Source of the DNA: Treponema sp.
GTDB taxonomy: Bacteria > Spirochaetota > Spirochaetia > Treponematales > Treponemataceae
Length of the DNA: 35,263 nucleotides
NCBI GenBank assembly: GCA_017446265.1
Contig: JAFSRD010000007.1
Location: forward strand, 1-35,263
Direction: 5' to 3'
A model generated the notes under the pieces. That model saw nothing but the letters and a program-made list of their open reading frames with translations, was not told where the DNA came from and searched no databases. Below, piece after piece: positions 1 through 8,534 of this stretch. Position 1 is the first letter of the stretch; the number at the start of each line of letters is the position of its first letter. A program made the position numbers and the translations under genes.

Positions 1-115
1 CATGTTCACTCCTCATTCAACTGTAATAAAACTCTCCATGAGAGCTATAATAATGCGGTTTTCCGCGTTACTACCTGTGCCGTTCGTGCGCGTACATGCA
101 GCTATGCACGTGCGC

Positions 116-188
116 AATTTAAACGGGCGTTTAAAATGGACGCTGGCATACGAAGCCGTCAAATGGGAGCAAATTCATGCATACTGAA
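116..188. repeat. Direct repeat copy 1, left of toxin-antitoxin module
   Basis: This copy matches 1015-1088. The last 46 bases (143-188) are identical to 1043-1088. The first part (AATTT, a 4-base indel, GGGCGTTTAAAAT, then a short variable stretch) is similar with small indels. The matching 46-mers are exactly 900 bp apart. Bases 118-135 also form a near-palindrome, TTTAAACG-GG-CGTTTAAA, found only in this copy. The 46-mer could encode a C-terminal tail ending at a TGA in both copies, so it may be gene debris. No gene is supported in bases 1-115. Confidence 0.85.
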
Positions 189-198
189 AGGAAAATAG

Positions 199-227
199 GT
201 GAAGTTTTCTGTAAAATATGGTATACT
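199..227 (+). promoter_or_regulatory. Possible promoter of the toxin-antitoxin operon
   Basis: A good -10 (TATACT, 222-227) lies 19 bases before the antitoxin start. The -35 at 17-bp spacing (GTGAAG, 199-204) is poor. A GAGGT ribosome-binding site follows at 236-240. The promoter lies inside the repeat-bounded unit, so the module would carry its own promoter. Confidence 0.4.
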
Positions 228-246
228 ATAAAATAGAGGTAGCGTT

Positions 247-528
247 ATGAATATGCAAGCAGTTTCTATAAAAATCCCCGACGCAATGCTTGAATACATG
301 GCGGTCCAAAATGAAGGCGAAGAACTTATGCGCAATGCAATGATTTTGTTCCCCTATATCCAGAACGAGACCATTTCTCATGGCAAAGCGGCTCAGATTC
401 TTGGCATAAAAAAATTAGATTTAATAGCCTTGTATAGTACAGTGGGAATTCCATACCTGGACCAAACAAAGGAAGAACTTGAAAGTGATATAGCCGTCAT
501 AAAAAATCTTCGAAGCCATTCCGCATGA
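247..528 (+). CDS. UPF0175-family antitoxin
   Basis: This 93-residue protein has the UPF0175 layout: a short beta-strand start (MQAVSIKIPD), a helical stretch around residues 16-40, and a helix-turn-helix-like segment (HGKAAQILGIKKLDLIALYS, about 45-64) followed by a GIPYLDQT-type strand. UPF0175 proteins are predicted DNA-binding antitoxins commonly encoded directly before DUF3368 PIN-like toxins, as here. A GAGGT ribosome-binding site lies 6 bases before the ATG. The stop overlaps the next start by 4 bases (ATGA), so the two are translationally coupled. The protein presumably neutralises the toxin and autoregulates the operon; that role is inferred from the family. Confidence 0.8.
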   Translation: MNMQAVSIKIPDAMLEYMAVQNEGEELMRNAMILFPYIQNETISHGKAAQILGIKKLDLIALYSTVGIPYLDQTKEELESDIAVIKNLRSHSA

Positions 529-1013
529 CAGTAATTTCTGACACAACTCCAATTATTTCACTCATAAAAATAAATCGCTTAGATTTGCTTCAAAAATTAT
601 TTGGTGAAATTCTTATTTCCCAAGCAGTTTACAGAGAACTTACTACAAATGTCATCTTTGAAAATGAGGCAAGGATAGTAAAAGGGGCTGATTTTTTGAA
701 AACATCACCAGTCCAAAACCGAAAAGCATTGGAAATTTTACAGGCTGCCAGCAGTTTAGATGATGGAGAAAGTGAAGCGATTATTCTTGCAGATGAATTA
801 CATTCCGATGCTCTCATAATTGACGAGCGAAAAGGTCGAAAAGTTGCTCAAAAATTAGGCATAAAGATTACTGGAACTGTTGGCGTATTGCTTCAAGCTT
901 ATGATGAACAGATGATTACATCAGATGAAATAAAAGCATATCTTGCCCAACTTAAAAACAGTAACATTCGCCTAAGCGATTCTCTCATACAGGAAGCGGT
1001 GTCTTTACTCTAA
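525..1013 (+). CDS. DUF3368 PIN-like toxin
   Basis: This 162-residue protein begins MTVISDTTPIISLIKI, the N-terminal strand of PIN-like DUF3368 proteins with an early acidic residue (D6). Later acidic motifs are LDDGESEAIILADEL (about residues 88-102) and LIIDERKGRKVAQ (about 107-119), matching the clustered Asp/Glu of PIN-type ribonucleases. The C-terminal part (GTVGVLLQAYDEQMI) is typical of the family. The start overlaps the antitoxin stop by 4 bases. The expected role is an RNase toxin of a type II module, by family knowledge; activity cannot be judged from sequence. The stop codon sits 2 bases before the second flanking repeat. Confidence 0.8.
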   Translation: MTVISDTTPIISLIKINRLDLLQKLFGEILISQAVYRELTTNVIFENEARIVKGADFLKTSPVQNRKALEILQAASSLDDGESEAIILADELHSDALIIDERKGRKVAQKLGIKITGTVGVLLQAYDEQMITSDEIKAYLAQLKNSNIRLSDSLIQEAVSLL

Positions 1014-1014
1014 A

Positions 1015-1088
1015 AATTTGGGCGTTTAAAATAGACACTGAACTGGCATACGAAGCCGTCAAATGGGAGCAAATTCATGCATACTGAA
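1015..1088. repeat. Direct repeat copy 2, right of toxin-antitoxin module
   Basis: Second copy of the repeat at 116-188. Bases 1043-1088 are identical to 143-188, and 1015-1042 match with small indels. It begins just after the toxin stop codon and ends 9 bases before the -35 of the chemotaxis gene promoter. Confidence 0.85.
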
Positions 1089-1096
1089 TCAAAGGA

Positions 1097-1126
1097 TTGC
1101 GCATATTTGAGTAATTACAGTATAAT
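1097..1126 (+). promoter_or_regulatory. Sigma-70-type promoter of the chemotaxis gene
   Basis: TTGCGC (1097-1102), an 18-bp spacer and a perfect TATAAT (1121-1126) lie 30 bases before the ATG at 1157. An AGAGGA ribosome-binding site is at 1141-1146. The promoter still looks intact although the gene is broken. Confidence 0.65.
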
Positions 1127-1156
1127 ATTGTATATATGTGAGAGGACGCAAATAGT

Positions 1157-3049
1157 ATGAACGCAAATTCATCACTCAAAAAATCGGTATCAATTAAGTC
1201 TAAATTTATTGGGCAAGCGGCATTTGCAATAAATTTATTAATTATTCAACTTATTATGCTGCTTTTAATAGGTCGTCAGAAAACTATTCTTCTAGCTGCA
1301 ATTAAAAATCAGCAGGATTCGTTGCTCGTTGCCACAGAGTTTAAGCAGACTTCTCAAGATTTAACACGTATGTGTCGTATTTTTGTTGTCAATGGCGATG
1401 CAAAATATCGAGACGAGTATCAATATATTGTTGATTGGCGTGCAGGAACTGTTCCGCGTCCTGAATCTTTTGCGGTGTTTCCAGGAAGACAAATAAATGA
1501 GTTGGCATTGCTTGAAGAATTTGGTTGCACCGAAGCTGAAATTGCACTACTTAATAAATCTACAGAACTTTCAAATACGCTTGTGGAAGTAGAAACTCAG
1601 GCAATGGACAGTGTTTCGTATGGCAGATTTGTAGATGGACCACGTACGATTTTGCCTGGTGAATCAATACAGAATTTTGCTGCGCGTATTGTCAACGACA
1701 ATGCCTATGAGGCAGAGGTAAATAAAATCATGGCGCCTGTAGAAGAATTCAATATGATGCTCACCGAGCGTACAGATAAAATTGTTAATGATGCGGGCAG
1801 GCGTTTCAATTATTTTCAAATAGCAGCAATTATTATGATGGTAGTAGTTGTTGTGTTTATAGTCAGGCTTATGTCGTTCGTATATCGAAATGTTATTCGC
1901 CCAATTATAAAAACTTCAAAGAAATTTGCTGTTGTAAACCAAGGTGATTTGACGCAGCCCATGCAAGTGTTTTCAACAGATGAAGTTGGCACTATGGCAC
2001 GTGATTACAACAGCATGCTTTCAAGTTTGCGCAATTTGCTCAACGCGATTCAAGAAAACACAAATATGCTCGCTGCTGTCGGCGTTGACTTGTCTTCAAA
2101 TATGACGGAAACAGCAAGCGCAGTAAATGAAATAGCTGCAACTATCGAAAATGTAAAGCAGCAGTCAATTAATCAAGCGACGAGCGTTGAAGAATCTTCT
2201 CGTGCTGTTGCAAATGCAACTGAAATGATTCAGCATGTAACAAACCGCATTGAGTCGCAGGCTGCAAGCGTTACGTAATCTTCAGCCGCTGTTGAAGAGA
2301 TGGTCAGCAACATAGCTTCAATTTCAAAGACGCTCGAAAAGATGGATGGCGTTATAAAAGAGCTTTCAGCTGTAACTGACGACGGCGTGCAAACTGTCTC
2401 ACAGGCAAAAGCTGCAATGCAAAAAATAAGTTCAGAGTCAGGCAGCCTTGTTGAAGCCGGTGGCATTATTCAAAATATAGCAAGTCAGACAAATCTGCTT
2501 GCCATGAATGCGGCAATAGAAGCTGCTCACGCAGGTGAATCGGGAAAAGGGTTTGCTGTCGTTGCAGATGAAATCAGAAAACTTGCAAACGAGTCGAGTA
2601 AGCACGGAAAAACTATTTCCGATTCTCTTAAATCGTTGAGCGATGAAATCAATGAAATGGCGGTTTCTGCAGGCAAGGTCAGCGACAAATTTATTGCAAT
2701 TGATTCGTATACTGACCAAGTGCAATCAATGAGCACGCAAATGACAGAGGCAATGAAAGAGCAGGAGAACGGCAGCCTTGAAGTTTTGTCTGCGGTGAAA
2801 GACATTGATGCAATCACAATGGAAGTAAGAGATGATTCAGTGCGTATGCTTGAAGGTAGTCGTGAAATTACAAAAGAGATTGAAGTATTAAACAATCTTA
2901 CTCGCGTAATTACCGACAGTATGAACGAGATGGCAAGCGGCGCAGAACAAATTAATAATTCTGTTCAAGAAGTTGACAATCTTACGCAGAAAAACAAACA
3001 AAGCATTGATGCGCTCATGGAAGAAGTAAAGAAATTTAAAGTTCATTAA
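1157..3049 (+). pseudogene. Methyl-accepting chemotaxis protein, split by an in-frame TAA
   Basis: Both halves lie in the same frame. Codon 374 (2276-2278) is TAA, and without it the product would be 630 residues. The first half has a transmembrane segment (about residues 20-40), a periplasmic sensor region, a second transmembrane segment (about 219-241, MMVVVVVFIV), a HAMP domain and the start of the methylation helix. The second half holds the signalling tip ([16 protein letters not shown]) and the returning helix. Homologous receptors usually have a glutamine-rich stretch here ([11 protein letters not shown]), so a single CAA to TAA change explains the break. The truncated receptor would lack the CheA/CheW contact. 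An internal ATG at 2300 has no well-placed ribosome-binding site. A sequencing error or strain-specific mutation cannot be excluded. Confidence 0.9.
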
Positions 3050-4512
3050 ATTGATAATTTTTCAATTTCGCGTATTAATTTGTGCGGGCTAATCGCGTAG
3101 CTTTTTGCAAATGGTTGAGACGCGCAGCCATGCGCGAGCACTGCGGTTATGGCTGCTTCTTGTGTGCTGTAGTTTTGGGCAAGCAACGCACAGATGAGGC
3201 CTGCAAGCACATCGCCACTTCCTGCTTTTGCAAGGCATTGATTTCCTTCCGTGCTTATGAACACGCCGCTCCCGCACGAAATGAATGTGTTTGCGCCTTT
3301 GAGCACGAGCACCGCTTTTGGAAATTGTGCAGAAAATTTTTTAACAAATTCCAAGCGATTTTCGACAAGCGTTTCGACTGAATGGCTGCCGAATGAGCAT
3401 AATTTTAAAAGCGACTGGAATTCTTTTGGGTGCGGCGTGAGTACAACGCGCTGTGAAAATCTTTTGAGCAGCGAACTGATTTTTTCATAATAGAACATGT
3501 CTGCATCAAGCACAATGCGTACATCTTTATGCAGAGAAATCCATGCAAGCAATTCTTCTGCGGCATTGTACTGCACGCGCCCGAATCCGCTTCCAAGCAA
3601 AACTGCTGTTGTATTTTTTGGAAACATTTTTGCGCTCATAAGTTCGGGCGGCATTTTGAAACGCGCTGTGCTGCTTTGTGTGGTCTCTACAAGCGTAACA
3701 AGCCCTGTGCCAAAGGCAAGCGCAGCTTCTCCTGCAATAATCGCTGCACCAGATTTTTCGCCTGCAACGATTGCCGCGTGTCCGAACGCACCTTTGTGCA
3801 CAGATTTTTTTTCGCGCACAGGAAGATGCATGTCTCTGCAAGAAAGCAGTTGCGCGTCGGGAAGCGACGAACAGTTTTCAAAGAGCGCGGCGCTCACACC
3901 GATATTCGCTTTAACAATATGTCCGCAAAAATCTTTTGCTATGTCTGAAAAATATGCAGCTTTGAGCGCACCCATTGCAACAGTTGTATGCGCATTGAAT
4001 GCAATTGCTTTGTTTTTGTATGTTGTTAAAATTGCGCCGCGCGAATCTATGCCGCTTGGAATGTCGCATGCAATGCGTGTGCACGGCGTGCTGTTTATTT
4101 TTAAAAACAGTTGCGCCGTTTGCGCGTCAAGCGTGCCGTGAAATCCTGTGCCGTACAAGCAGTCTACGATGACTGTGCGTGCATGTATCATTTTTAAAAA
4201 TGTTGCACGGCGTATTGCGTGCACGCCAACAGCTTTTGCCAGTGCGCGCTGCTGTTTGCAATTTTCTGTTTTTGGCTCGCATGGCGCATACACGTTGCAC
4301 GAAATTGCTCCCATTATGCGCCGTGCAAGCGCATAACCGTCTGAACCGTTATTGCCGCTTCCACATATGATGAGTACGCATGTTGCACCTGTTGCACGCA
4401 CTTCTTTTTCGAGTGCGGCGGCTGCGTTTTCAATCATTATGTCTTCTGTCAGCCCAAATGCGTTATGTGCGTGCGCTTCAAGTTGCGTTACTGTTGCAAA
4501 AACGTTTTGCAT
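3046..4512 (-). CDS. nnrD: Bifunctional NAD(P)H-hydrate epimerase / ADP-dependent dehydratase
   Basis: This 488-residue fusion repairs hydrated NAD(P)H. Residues 1 to about 215 are the epimerase (YjeF_N) with [16 protein letters not shown] (49-64), [11 protein letters not shown] (115-125) and CDIPSGID (148-155). The rest is the dehydratase (YjeF_C, ribokinase-like fold) with [21 protein letters not shown] and the catalytic loop [10 protein letters not shown] (430-439). Length is usual for the fused form. The first motif has S where GNNGGDG is usual, a mild change. No ribosome-binding site precedes the ATG, but a small ORF with a strong one ends 5 bases upstream. The stop overlaps the convergent chemotaxis gene by 4 bases. 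Confidence 0.93.
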   Translation of the reverse strand: MQNVFATVTQLEAHAHNAFGLTEDIMIENAAAALEKEVRATGATCVLIICGSGNNGSDGYALARRIMGAISCNVYAPCEPKTENCKQQRALAKAVGVHAIRRATFLKMIHARTVIVDCLYGTGFHGTLDAQTAQLFLKINSTPCTRIACDIPSGIDSRGAILTTYKNKAIAFNAHTTVAMGALKAAYFSDIAKDFCGHIVKANIGVSAALFENCSSLPDAQLLSCRDMHLPVREKKSVHKGAFGHAAIVAGEKSGAAIIAGEAALAFGTGLVTLVETTQSSTARFKMPPELMSAKMFPKNTTAVLLGSGFGRVQYNAAEELLAWISLHKDVRIVLDADMFYYEKISSLLKRFSQRVVLTPHPKEFQSLLKLCSFGSHSVETLVENRLEFVKKFSAQFPKAVLVLKGANTFISCGSGVFISTEGNQCLAKAGSGDVLAGLICALLAQNYSTQEAAITAVLAHGCASQPFAKSYAISPHKLIREIEKLSI

Positions 4513-4517
4513 GGCGC

Positions 4518-4589
4518 TTACTTTTTAACAAAAGCTGTAGTTATGCACAATGCAATGACGAAAAATAATTTACTAATCTTTCGTGTCAT
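4518..4589 (-). CDS. Small ORF, 23-residue hydrophobic peptide before nnrD/nnrE
   Basis: On the minus strand an AGGAGG (4595-4600) lies 5 bases before an ATG that opens 23 codons ending TAA. The peptide starts MTRKISK, has a hydrophobic middle (LFFVIALCITTAFV) and ends KK: one short membrane span with basic ends. It ends 5 bases before the nnrD/nnrE ATG, which has no ribosome-binding site of its own. It could be a small membrane protein, a decayed signal-peptide gene, or a leader that delivers ribosomes to the next gene. The strong ribosome-binding site is the main evidence that it is translated. Confidence 0.55.
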   Translation of the reverse strand: MTRKISKLFFVIALCITTAFVKK

Positions 4590-4643
4590 AGCGGCCTCCT
4601 GCAATAGCCCTGTGCCGAAACTGATGTTTCCAAACAGGTTTAG

Positions 4644-5516
4644 TCACTTGACAAAAATAAGTCCCAGTATGCCAAGTGGAATAAGATACAGAGCAAACCA
4701 GGCAAGTTTGCCTTTTTTAATAATTTTCATGAGCAGCATGAGCGACACATACCCGACAACAAATGCCGCCATGCAGCCGACAGCTACACTTGCCACACCA
4801 ATTGACTCGGCAACTTTTCCTACATCTTTGAGTTCAAGGATAAACGCGCCGAGAATTGCGGGAATAGAGACGATGAACGAAAACTCGCCTGCATCTGCAC
4901 GCGACATGCCGCCTACAAGCCCGCCAGCGATTGTTGCGCCGCTTCGGGAAACGCCTGGCAACGTGCCGATTCCCTGTGCCGTTCCAACTGCAAGCGCTTG
5001 CTTCCACGATATGCCGTCGTTGTTTGATGCCTGCATATCATCATCTTCTGCTATTGGAAGTGCGTGCTGTTTTTTGCTCACATAAGCAGAAAAAATGAGT
5101 GTGCACGCAGTTACAATAAATCCTGCGAACACACATTGTATGGGGAGCGTAGGCAGCAATTTTTTTACAACAACGCCCAGCACGCCTGTTGCAACACTCG
5201 CAAGCATGATTGCTCCAACAGTTTTTCGCGCAACAGAATCGGTTTGCGTGAGCCCACTTGTACCAGCATATGATGTGTCAATCGGGCGGCGGGAAAGCAT
5301 TCTTCCGAATGCACAGAGCAGCTCCCAAATTTGCGTGTGAAAAAAAATTGCAATAGCGGCAAGCGTTGCTACGTGAAGTGTTATATCAAATAAGAGCGGC
5401 ACGCTATCGAGAGAAAATAAGTTTTGCACAATTGCTAAATGCCCAGAAGAAGATATTGGCAAAAATTCAGCAACACCTTGCAGCGCACCGAGTAAAAGCG
5501 CTTGTAAAATTGTCAT
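4644..5516 (-). CDS. uppP: Undecaprenyl-diphosphatase
   Basis: This 290-residue membrane protein recycles the C55 lipid carrier for peptidoglycan by removing one phosphate from undecaprenyl diphosphate. The UppP/BacA signatures are clear: GALQGVAEFLPISSSGH (10-26, with the catalytic Glu) and GTLPGVSRSGATIAGG with the active-site PGxSRSG. It is slightly longer than usual because of an acidic loop (EDDDMQASNND) between membrane segments. The start matches the family N-terminus. No ribosome-binding site precedes it; instead a -10 element ends 6 bases before the ATG, suggesting a leaderless transcript. It lies between the TIGR03545-like gene and the small ORF. Confidence 0.95.
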   Translation of the reverse strand: MTILQALLLGALQGVAEFLPISSSGHLAIVQNLFSLDSVPLLFDITLHVATLAAIAIFFHTQIWELLCAFGRMLSRRPIDTSYAGTSGLTQTDSVARKTVGAIMLASVATGVLGVVVKKLLPTLPIQCVFAGFIVTACTLIFSAYVSKKQHALPIAEDDDMQASNNDGISWKQALAVGTAQGIGTLPGVSRSGATIAGGLVGGMSRADAGEFSFIVSIPAILGAFILELKDVGKVAESIGVASVAVGCMAAFVVGYVSLMLLMKIIKKGKLAWFALYLIPLGILGLIFVK

Positions 5517-5522
5517 GCAGTT

Positions 5523-5551
5523 ATCATAGCAAAATTAACAAATGTTGTCAT
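5523..5551 (-). promoter_or_regulatory. uppP promoter placed for a leaderless mRNA
   Basis: Read on the minus strand: ATGACA (5551-5546), a 17-bp spacer and TATGAT (5528-5523), with a TGC extension before the -10. Only six bases (AACTGC) separate the -10 from the uppP ATG, so transcription should begin at or next to the start codon. Confidence 0.55.
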
Positions 5552-5578
5552 GGACACGTTGCATTCGCTCGTGTTGCG

Positions 5579-7801
5579 CTAACGCCCAAACAGCCCTTTG
5601 AGCGCATCAGTTGCTTTTTGTTGCACATCGCTTCCCGCTTGATTTGCAAGCTGCTTTGTAATTTGCGCGCGTATTGTTTCAAGTTGCGCGTTTGTATTTG
5701 CAAAATTTGCTTGCTGTGTGTTTATGCTGTTTTGAATGTCTGTGAACTGCAAAAGTTTTTCAGATATGCCACCTGTTTTTTCTGCAAGCAATGCGTCTAC
5801 TTTTTCGCGCGCAGAAGCAGTAATCGCTGTCAGTTCCGAGACGAGCAAGTTTTGGAAAATTGCTGCAAACTGCGAGCCTGCGTTTGTGTCGATCGACAAG
5901 CTCATGTCACTTGTGGCGGCAGCATATTGCACGTCAAAATTTACTTTGAGCGCAGTAAACTGGTTGAGCGCTTTTTGATAAATTGTGTACACTGCGTGCG
6001 GTTCAAACGAAGGTGTTGCAATTTTCATTGCGCTCATGTTTATGCCGCCACGCAAGCCAAAACTGCCGTCTGTGCTGCCGTTTATGCCGCAAGAAATGGT
6101 AGAAGATGATGCGTCGAGCAAAAAATTGTCGTTTATGTTTAGCGCAATCGGAAAACCCGTGCCCGTGTAATCTGCTGTAACAAGTTGCGTACCTGGCGCG
6201 CTTCTGCCGTCAATCACCGCTTTGAACGCGTTAGCAATTCCGCCCACAGTAAAATCTGTTGCGAGTTCTGCAGGTTTTCCGCGTTTGTCGGGGTCGCTGC
6301 TTATTTCTTTTGCAGACACGCTCCACGTCGCGCCTGAACCGAATGCATTTTCAATTAAAAACCTCGGCACAGTGTCTTTGCGGTAATAAACAGTTCTTCC
6401 TCTGCTGCGGCGCGCGGTTTTGATTTTCTGTGATTTTTTTTCTGATGATTTTTCACCTGTGTTGCTTTTGAGCGTGAGCGCTACGTCAATGCCCTTTTGC
6501 ACATACGGATAATATGTACCGAGCAAATTGTACATGAACGCGTTGAGCGTTTTGTTGAAAATGCCGCTTACGCCTTCTGCTTTGAGTGTTTTGAATTTGT
6601 TAATTTCTCCGTCAATGAGCGCTTTGTCTGAAGCAATTGCGTTTGCTATGTCGCGCGAGAGATGCGTTACGCTCGCTGTATCTGTTTTAAAGTCTGTGGC
6701 AATTTTTTCTGTTTCCGATTTTATCGTTTTGCCGCGCGACACTGCATCGTTTACGTCGGCAAGCGCCTGTCGCAGCGTTGCAACATCGCGCATATTTGCC
6801 CAGTCAGTTTTAACAAGTTTGTCAACGCTCTGGGCGAATGATGTGACAGCTGTTTCCATCTGCGACGCCGCGTCTTTCCATTTTGCGAGCAGCGGTTCAA
6901 TAGTAGCGCGGGCGGCTTCTGCCATTGCGGGCGATTTTAAATTTGCTTGCACATTGTTGATGATGTTTTCCGGATTGTAATCGGCAAATGTGTCCGTGAG
7001 CGTCTTTTGCACATCTGCAACGAGTTTTTGCTGCATGTCTGCGATGAAGCTGCTGTTATTCTGTTCCTCGCGCGATTTTTTAGGCGGAATGTAGCCTGAC
7101 GTTGTTCGCTCCGTTCCTGTGAGCACATCTGCAATTGTTAAATTTTCAGCGTCAAATTTTCCACGTAGCAATTCAGTGAGATTGAAATCAAATGTAATTT
7201 CTCCCACTTGAAAAATATTTTTCATCACATCGTTTTTGTTTGCCTGTTGCAAATCTTTTATCTGAAGTTTGGCGCCGAATATGTCAAAATCAAGATGGCC
7301 TATGTCTGTCTTTGCTTGAAAGACAGCTTGCATGCCGGAGACGATTGCGCGCTTGACAAGCGTATTTTTAAAAACGCTCACTACAATGCATAACGCCGCA
7401 ATTGCGCCGACAACAGCTGCAAGCGGAATGAGCTTGATGCCAAACTTTTGTCGTTTTACCTCTTTTGCAATGAGTTTGAGACGGTTAAAATCTTTAGCGG
7501 CAATTTGTGTGTCGCGCGGGATTGCAAGCATCTGTTGTGCAGGTGCGCGATGCGTTTGTTTTGACGACGTTTTGTTTGCGCTTGACACAGTTTGCACTGC
7601 TTTATCTGCACGCTCGACTGTAAAAAATTGCCGCACAAAATCTTTGTCTGCGGGAATGTAAATCTTGTTGAGAATTTTTTTTGTTAATTTTTCCTGTGTG
7701 TATGATTTTTTCAAGAGACTCGGCAGTTTTGCAGCTGAAATCATCTTTGACGTGCGCACAGGTTTTTTTGAACTGTCAGGCGGTAATTTTGTCGTTTTCA
7801 T
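5579..7801 (-). CDS. TIGR03545-like envelope protein with AsmA-like features
   Basis: This 740-residue protein is of unknown function. It has a basic cytoplasmic N-terminus (about 1-118), one transmembrane segment (about 119-143, IPLAAVVGAIAALCIVVSVF), and a long extracytoplasmic part whose first section (IGHLDFDIFGAKLQIKDLQ) recalls AsmA/DUF748-type proteins. This is followed by coiled-coil-like helices (about 230-400) and a C-terminal beta-rich then helical region. The pairing with the upstream TIGR03546-like gene is the main reason for the family call. A strong AAGGAGG lies 6 bases before the ATG, and only 12 bases separate the two genes. A role in envelope lipid handling would be a guess from AsmA-like proteins. 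Confidence 0.7.
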   Translation of the reverse strand: MKTTKLPPDSSKKPVRTSKMISAAKLPSLLKKSYTQEKLTKKILNKIYIPADKDFVRQFFTVERADKAVQTVSSANKTSSKQTHRAPAQQMLAIPRDTQIAAKDFNRLKLIAKEVKRQKFGIKLIPLAAVVGAIAALCIVVSVFKNTLVKRAIVSGMQAVFQAKTDIGHLDFDIFGAKLQIKDLQQANKNDVMKNIFQVGEITFDFNLTELLRGKFDAENLTIADVLTGTERTTSGYIPPKKSREEQNNSSFIADMQQKLVADVQKTLTDTFADYNPENIINNVQANLKSPAMAEAARATIEPLLAKWKDAASQMETAVTSFAQSVDKLVKTDWANMRDVATLRQALADVNDAVSRGKTIKSETEKIATDFKTDTASVTHLSRDIANAIASDKALIDGEINKFKTLKAEGVSGIFNKTLNAFMYNLLGTYYPYVQKGIDVALTLKSNTGEKSSEKKSQKIKTARRSRGRTVYYRKDTVPRFLIENAFGSGATWSVSAKEISSDPDKRGKPAELATDFTVGGIANAFKAVIDGRSAPGTQLVTADYTGTGFPIALNINDNFLLDASSSTISCGINGSTDGSFGLRGGINMSAMKIATPSFEPHAVYTIYQKALNQFTALKVNFDVQYAAATSDMSLSIDTNAGSQFAAIFQNLLVSELTAITASAREKVDALLAEKTGGISEKLLQFTDIQNSINTQQANFANTNAQLETIRAQITKQLANQAGSDVQQKATDALKGLFGR

Positions 7802-7813
7802 TGGTGCGCCTCC

Positions 7814-8341
7814 TTACACAAGATCAGAAGCTTTTTTAGCTATTTTTGAAATGACTGGCAACGCGTTGATTGCTTTGCCTACTTTGCTTTGACGGATTGC
7901 TTGTGCAAGAGACGTGCGCCAGTATTTTATGAACAGCTTCATGAGGAAAAAATACGGCACGTAGCAGACAATGCCGCACGCAAGCGAGCCCATGACAATC
8001 GTGTTGTTGAATTTTGTAAAACCGACAAATGGAATGTCGAGCAATGTTGCAAAGAATGATTCAAGCGGCTTGAGCGTGAGCACAAAATAGCCAACGCTGT
8101 CAAACAATGTGTCGAGCAACGGCGCAATGAGCGCGCCTAAAAGCATCATAATAAAATAGCCGCCCTTGTTGATGCGCACAAATAAAAACAGCACAAACAA
8201 CAAGTACCACAACAAATTATTCTTTGGCATAAAGCCGAGAATGAGACCGAGACTAAATGCGTGTGCAATTTCAGACGATTTTGCGTTTTCATTGAGCGCA
8301 TGAAAAAGTTTAATAATATATGAAATCATTATATTCTTCAT
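7814..8341 (-). CDS. TIGR03546-like (DUF2062-type) membrane protein
   Basis: The recognisable part begins MISYIIKLFHALNENAKSSEIAHAF and continues with FSLGLILGFMPKNNLLWYLLF and three or so further membrane segments, like DUF2062/TIGR03546 proteins. The function is unknown. The frame is open up to an ATG at 8431, but residues encoded beyond about 8387 lie in a repeated intergenic element and do not look like this family, so the start is placed at 8341 (8329 is also possible). None of these starts has a good ribosome-binding site. The gene ends 12 bases before the TIGR03545-like gene; the two are expected to act together. Confidence 0.7.
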   Translation of the reverse strand: MKNIMISYIIKLFHALNENAKSSEIAHAFSLGLILGFMPKNNLLWYLLFVLFLFVRINKGGYFIMMLLGALIAPLLDTLFDSVGYFVLTLKPLESFFATLLDIPFVGFTKFNNTIVMGSLACGIVCYVPYFFLMKLFIKYWRTSLAQAIRQSKVGKAINALPVISKIAKKASDLV

Positions 8342-8386
8342 TTTATCAATCAATTGCCATAAACGCAATACCGCGTACCGACTGTT

Positions 8387-8462
8387 CACGGAAAGCAGTT
8401 TTTTGCAGCTCGTACGCACTGCTGTTTTCATTAACGCGAGCGCTTAAAAATTGATTTCCGTG
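8387..8462. repeat. Small intergenic repeat, copy A (76 bp, terminal inverted repeats)
   Basis: The ends are CACGGAAA (8387-8394) and TTTCCGTG (8455-8462), perfect inverted repeats. Read on the minus strand it contains GGAAATCAATTTTTAA, 8 variable bases, GTTAATGAAAAC, a 23-base insert, then AACTGCTTTCCGTG. Copy B at 31848-31897 has the same order without the insert. Copy A lies between the divergent TIGR03546-like and acyltransferase genes. Confidence 0.75.
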
Positions 8463-8534
8463 TTTTTTAGCATTGACTAATTGTACGTTCACCTTTAAGA
8501 TTATACTGCTATATAAAAGTAAGGAGAACGTGAC

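Noticed and set aside
2..187. Open frame of 61 codons at the window start
   Set aside because: The composition is not protein-like, there is no ribosome-binding site, and its end is the direct repeat copy.
116..188. Repeat as an integron attC site around a toxin-antitoxin cassette
   Set aside because: The core sites expected of attC (RYYYAAC and GTTRRRY at paired ends) and the long imperfect fold are not seen.
2300..3049. Independent soluble chemotaxis receptor gene
   Set aside because: It is the same frame as the upstream half and has no well-spaced ribosome-binding site; it is better read as the lost half of one gene.
8342..8431. Thirty extra N-terminal residues of the TIGR03546-like protein
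   Set aside because: Much of this stretch lies in a repeated intergenic element, has no ribosome-binding site and does not resemble the family.
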